From the NCBI GenBank assembly GCA_031459655.1, contig JAVKID010000080.1, positions 1 through 14,144 on the forward strand: a stretch of 14,144 nucleotides of DNA. Direction: 5' to 3'. Shown here piece after piece: positions 13,841 to 14,144 of this stretch. The stretch comes from Fervidifonticultor_A octavus_A (GTDB lineage Bacteria; Sysuimicrobiota; Sysuimicrobiia; Sysuimicrobiales; Humicultoraceae). The position numbers and the translations under genes are program-made. The notes under the pieces are model-generated. The model was not told the DNA's origin. It saw nothing but the letters and a program-made list of their open reading frames with translations, and did no database searches. Every line of letters begins with the position of its first letter. Within the stretch, counting starts at the first letter, position 1.

Positions 13841-13868
13841 AAAAGGGGAGAGGCGTACGCTTCTCCCC
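13841..13868 (-). terminator. Intrinsic terminator or attenuator between phnD and phnC
   Basis: On the minus strand GGGGAGAAGCG and CGCCTCTCCCC form an almost perfect inverted repeat (13868-13845) round a TA centre, with one internal A/C or G-U type mismatch, followed at once by TTTT (13844-13841). This is a normal intrinsic terminator shape. Because the phnC ribosome-binding site begins only a few bases later, partial readthrough is the likely purpose. It would make more binding protein than transporter subunits. Confidence 0.75.
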
Positions 13869-13919
13869 CTGTGACGATCCTTCACGCGAGCGACCCACCT
13901 ACAGAGGCCGCACCGTCCC

Positions 13920-14144
13920 CTAGAGCTTGAGCCCCAGCAACCTGGCAGCCTCCCGCACGGGAGCGTAGAGATCGTCGATGGAGCCCAGTCGCTGCATCCT
14001 GTAGGTGGTCCTCAACGTCTCCAAGTCGGCGTAGCCGGTGTGCTGGTAGAGCGCGAAGATCGTCTCCTTCCCGGGACCGGTCGCCGCAATGCGCAGGAGG
14101 GCCTTCGTGGTCTTGTCCTTCACCTCCTCAGGGAGGTCGCGGCG
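13920..14144 (-). CDS. phnD: C-terminal end of phosphate/phosphonate-binding protein (PhnD-like), 5' part beyond window
   Basis: Only the last 74 residues are visible; the gene runs off the right edge, so no start can be given. The sequence LPEEVKDKTTKALLRI ... GKETIFALYQHTGYADLETLRTTYRMQRLGSIDDLYAPVREAARLLGLKL has the helix-rich ending of PhnD-type periplasmic binding proteins, whose C-termini usually read LP-E-K-A-L ... F-DY-PVRELA. It directly precedes phnC and phnE on the same strand, the usual binding protein, ATPase, permease order. The binding protein normally delivers the ligand to PhnE on the outer face of the membrane and is often a lipoprotein in monoderms, but the signal peptide is outside the window. 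The call depends mainly on context. Confidence 0.72.
   Translation of the reverse strand, partial: RRDLPEEVKDKTTKALLRIAATGPGKETIFALYQHTGYADLETLRTTYRMQRLGSIDDLYAPVREAARLLGLKL

Noticed and set aside
1..14144. CRISPR array, tRNA genes, insertion sequences or a defence island
   Set aside because: No regular repeats, cloverleaf sequences, transposase motifs or defence-type domains were seen on either strand.

Overview
GC-rich bacterial DNA holding ordinary chromosomal genes packed with almost no spacing. Thirteen protein genes can be supported, two of them cut by the window edges, and all but one lie on the minus strand. SepF, a T-box leader on ileS, and the pgeF-yggS-sepF ... ileS-traR-lspA-rluD order are all typical of monoderm-related (terrabacterial) phyla. 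With the high GC content this fits a lineage such as an uncultured Armatimonadota/Sysuimicrobia-like, Chloroflexota or deep Bacillota group; the phylum is an inference and was not tested. I see no rRNA, tRNA, CRISPR array, IS element or phage gene.

Layout, read in the direction of minus-strand transcription (right to left). (1) 14144-11854: a phosphonate-type ABC importer, with the end of the binding protein (phnD-like), a stem-loop terminator/attenuator, the ATPase (phnC) and a permease (phnE) carrying an unusual extracytoplasmic Ig-like insertion. (2) 11803-8679: pgeF, yggS, sepF and mtnA, closely spaced or overlapping. (3) 8679-7351: a membrane family 2 glycosyltransferase whose start overlaps the mtnA stop. 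(4) 6361-7347: the only plus-strand gene, a GT4-type glycosyltransferase converging on the GT2 gene. (5) 5956-6360: a 405-bp intergenic region with a recognisable isoleucine T-box riboswitch, including its promoter, Stem III, and mutually exclusive antiterminator and terminator. (6) 5955-1: ileS, a DksA/TraR-like zinc-finger gene, lspA, lgt and the start of a RluD-type pseudouridine synthase.

How the genes fit together: ileS-traR-lspA-lgt-rluD is probably one transcript gated by uncharged tRNA-Ile. LspA and Lgt are two steps of lipoprotein maturation. PgeF and MtnA could form a short methionine-salvage route if PgeF cleaves methylthioadenosine. SepF is a division protein, and the two glycosyltransferases probably act on envelope glycolipids or glycans.

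The points most worth a second look are: the IleRS2-type synthetase with a swapped GXHH signature (a reported mupirocin hyper-resistance hallmark) as the T-box-controlled ileS; an Lgt lacking the essential central arginine; the Ig-like insertion in PhnE; and the pgeF-mtnA linkage. No clearly new multigene system is evident; the unusual features are modifications of known families.
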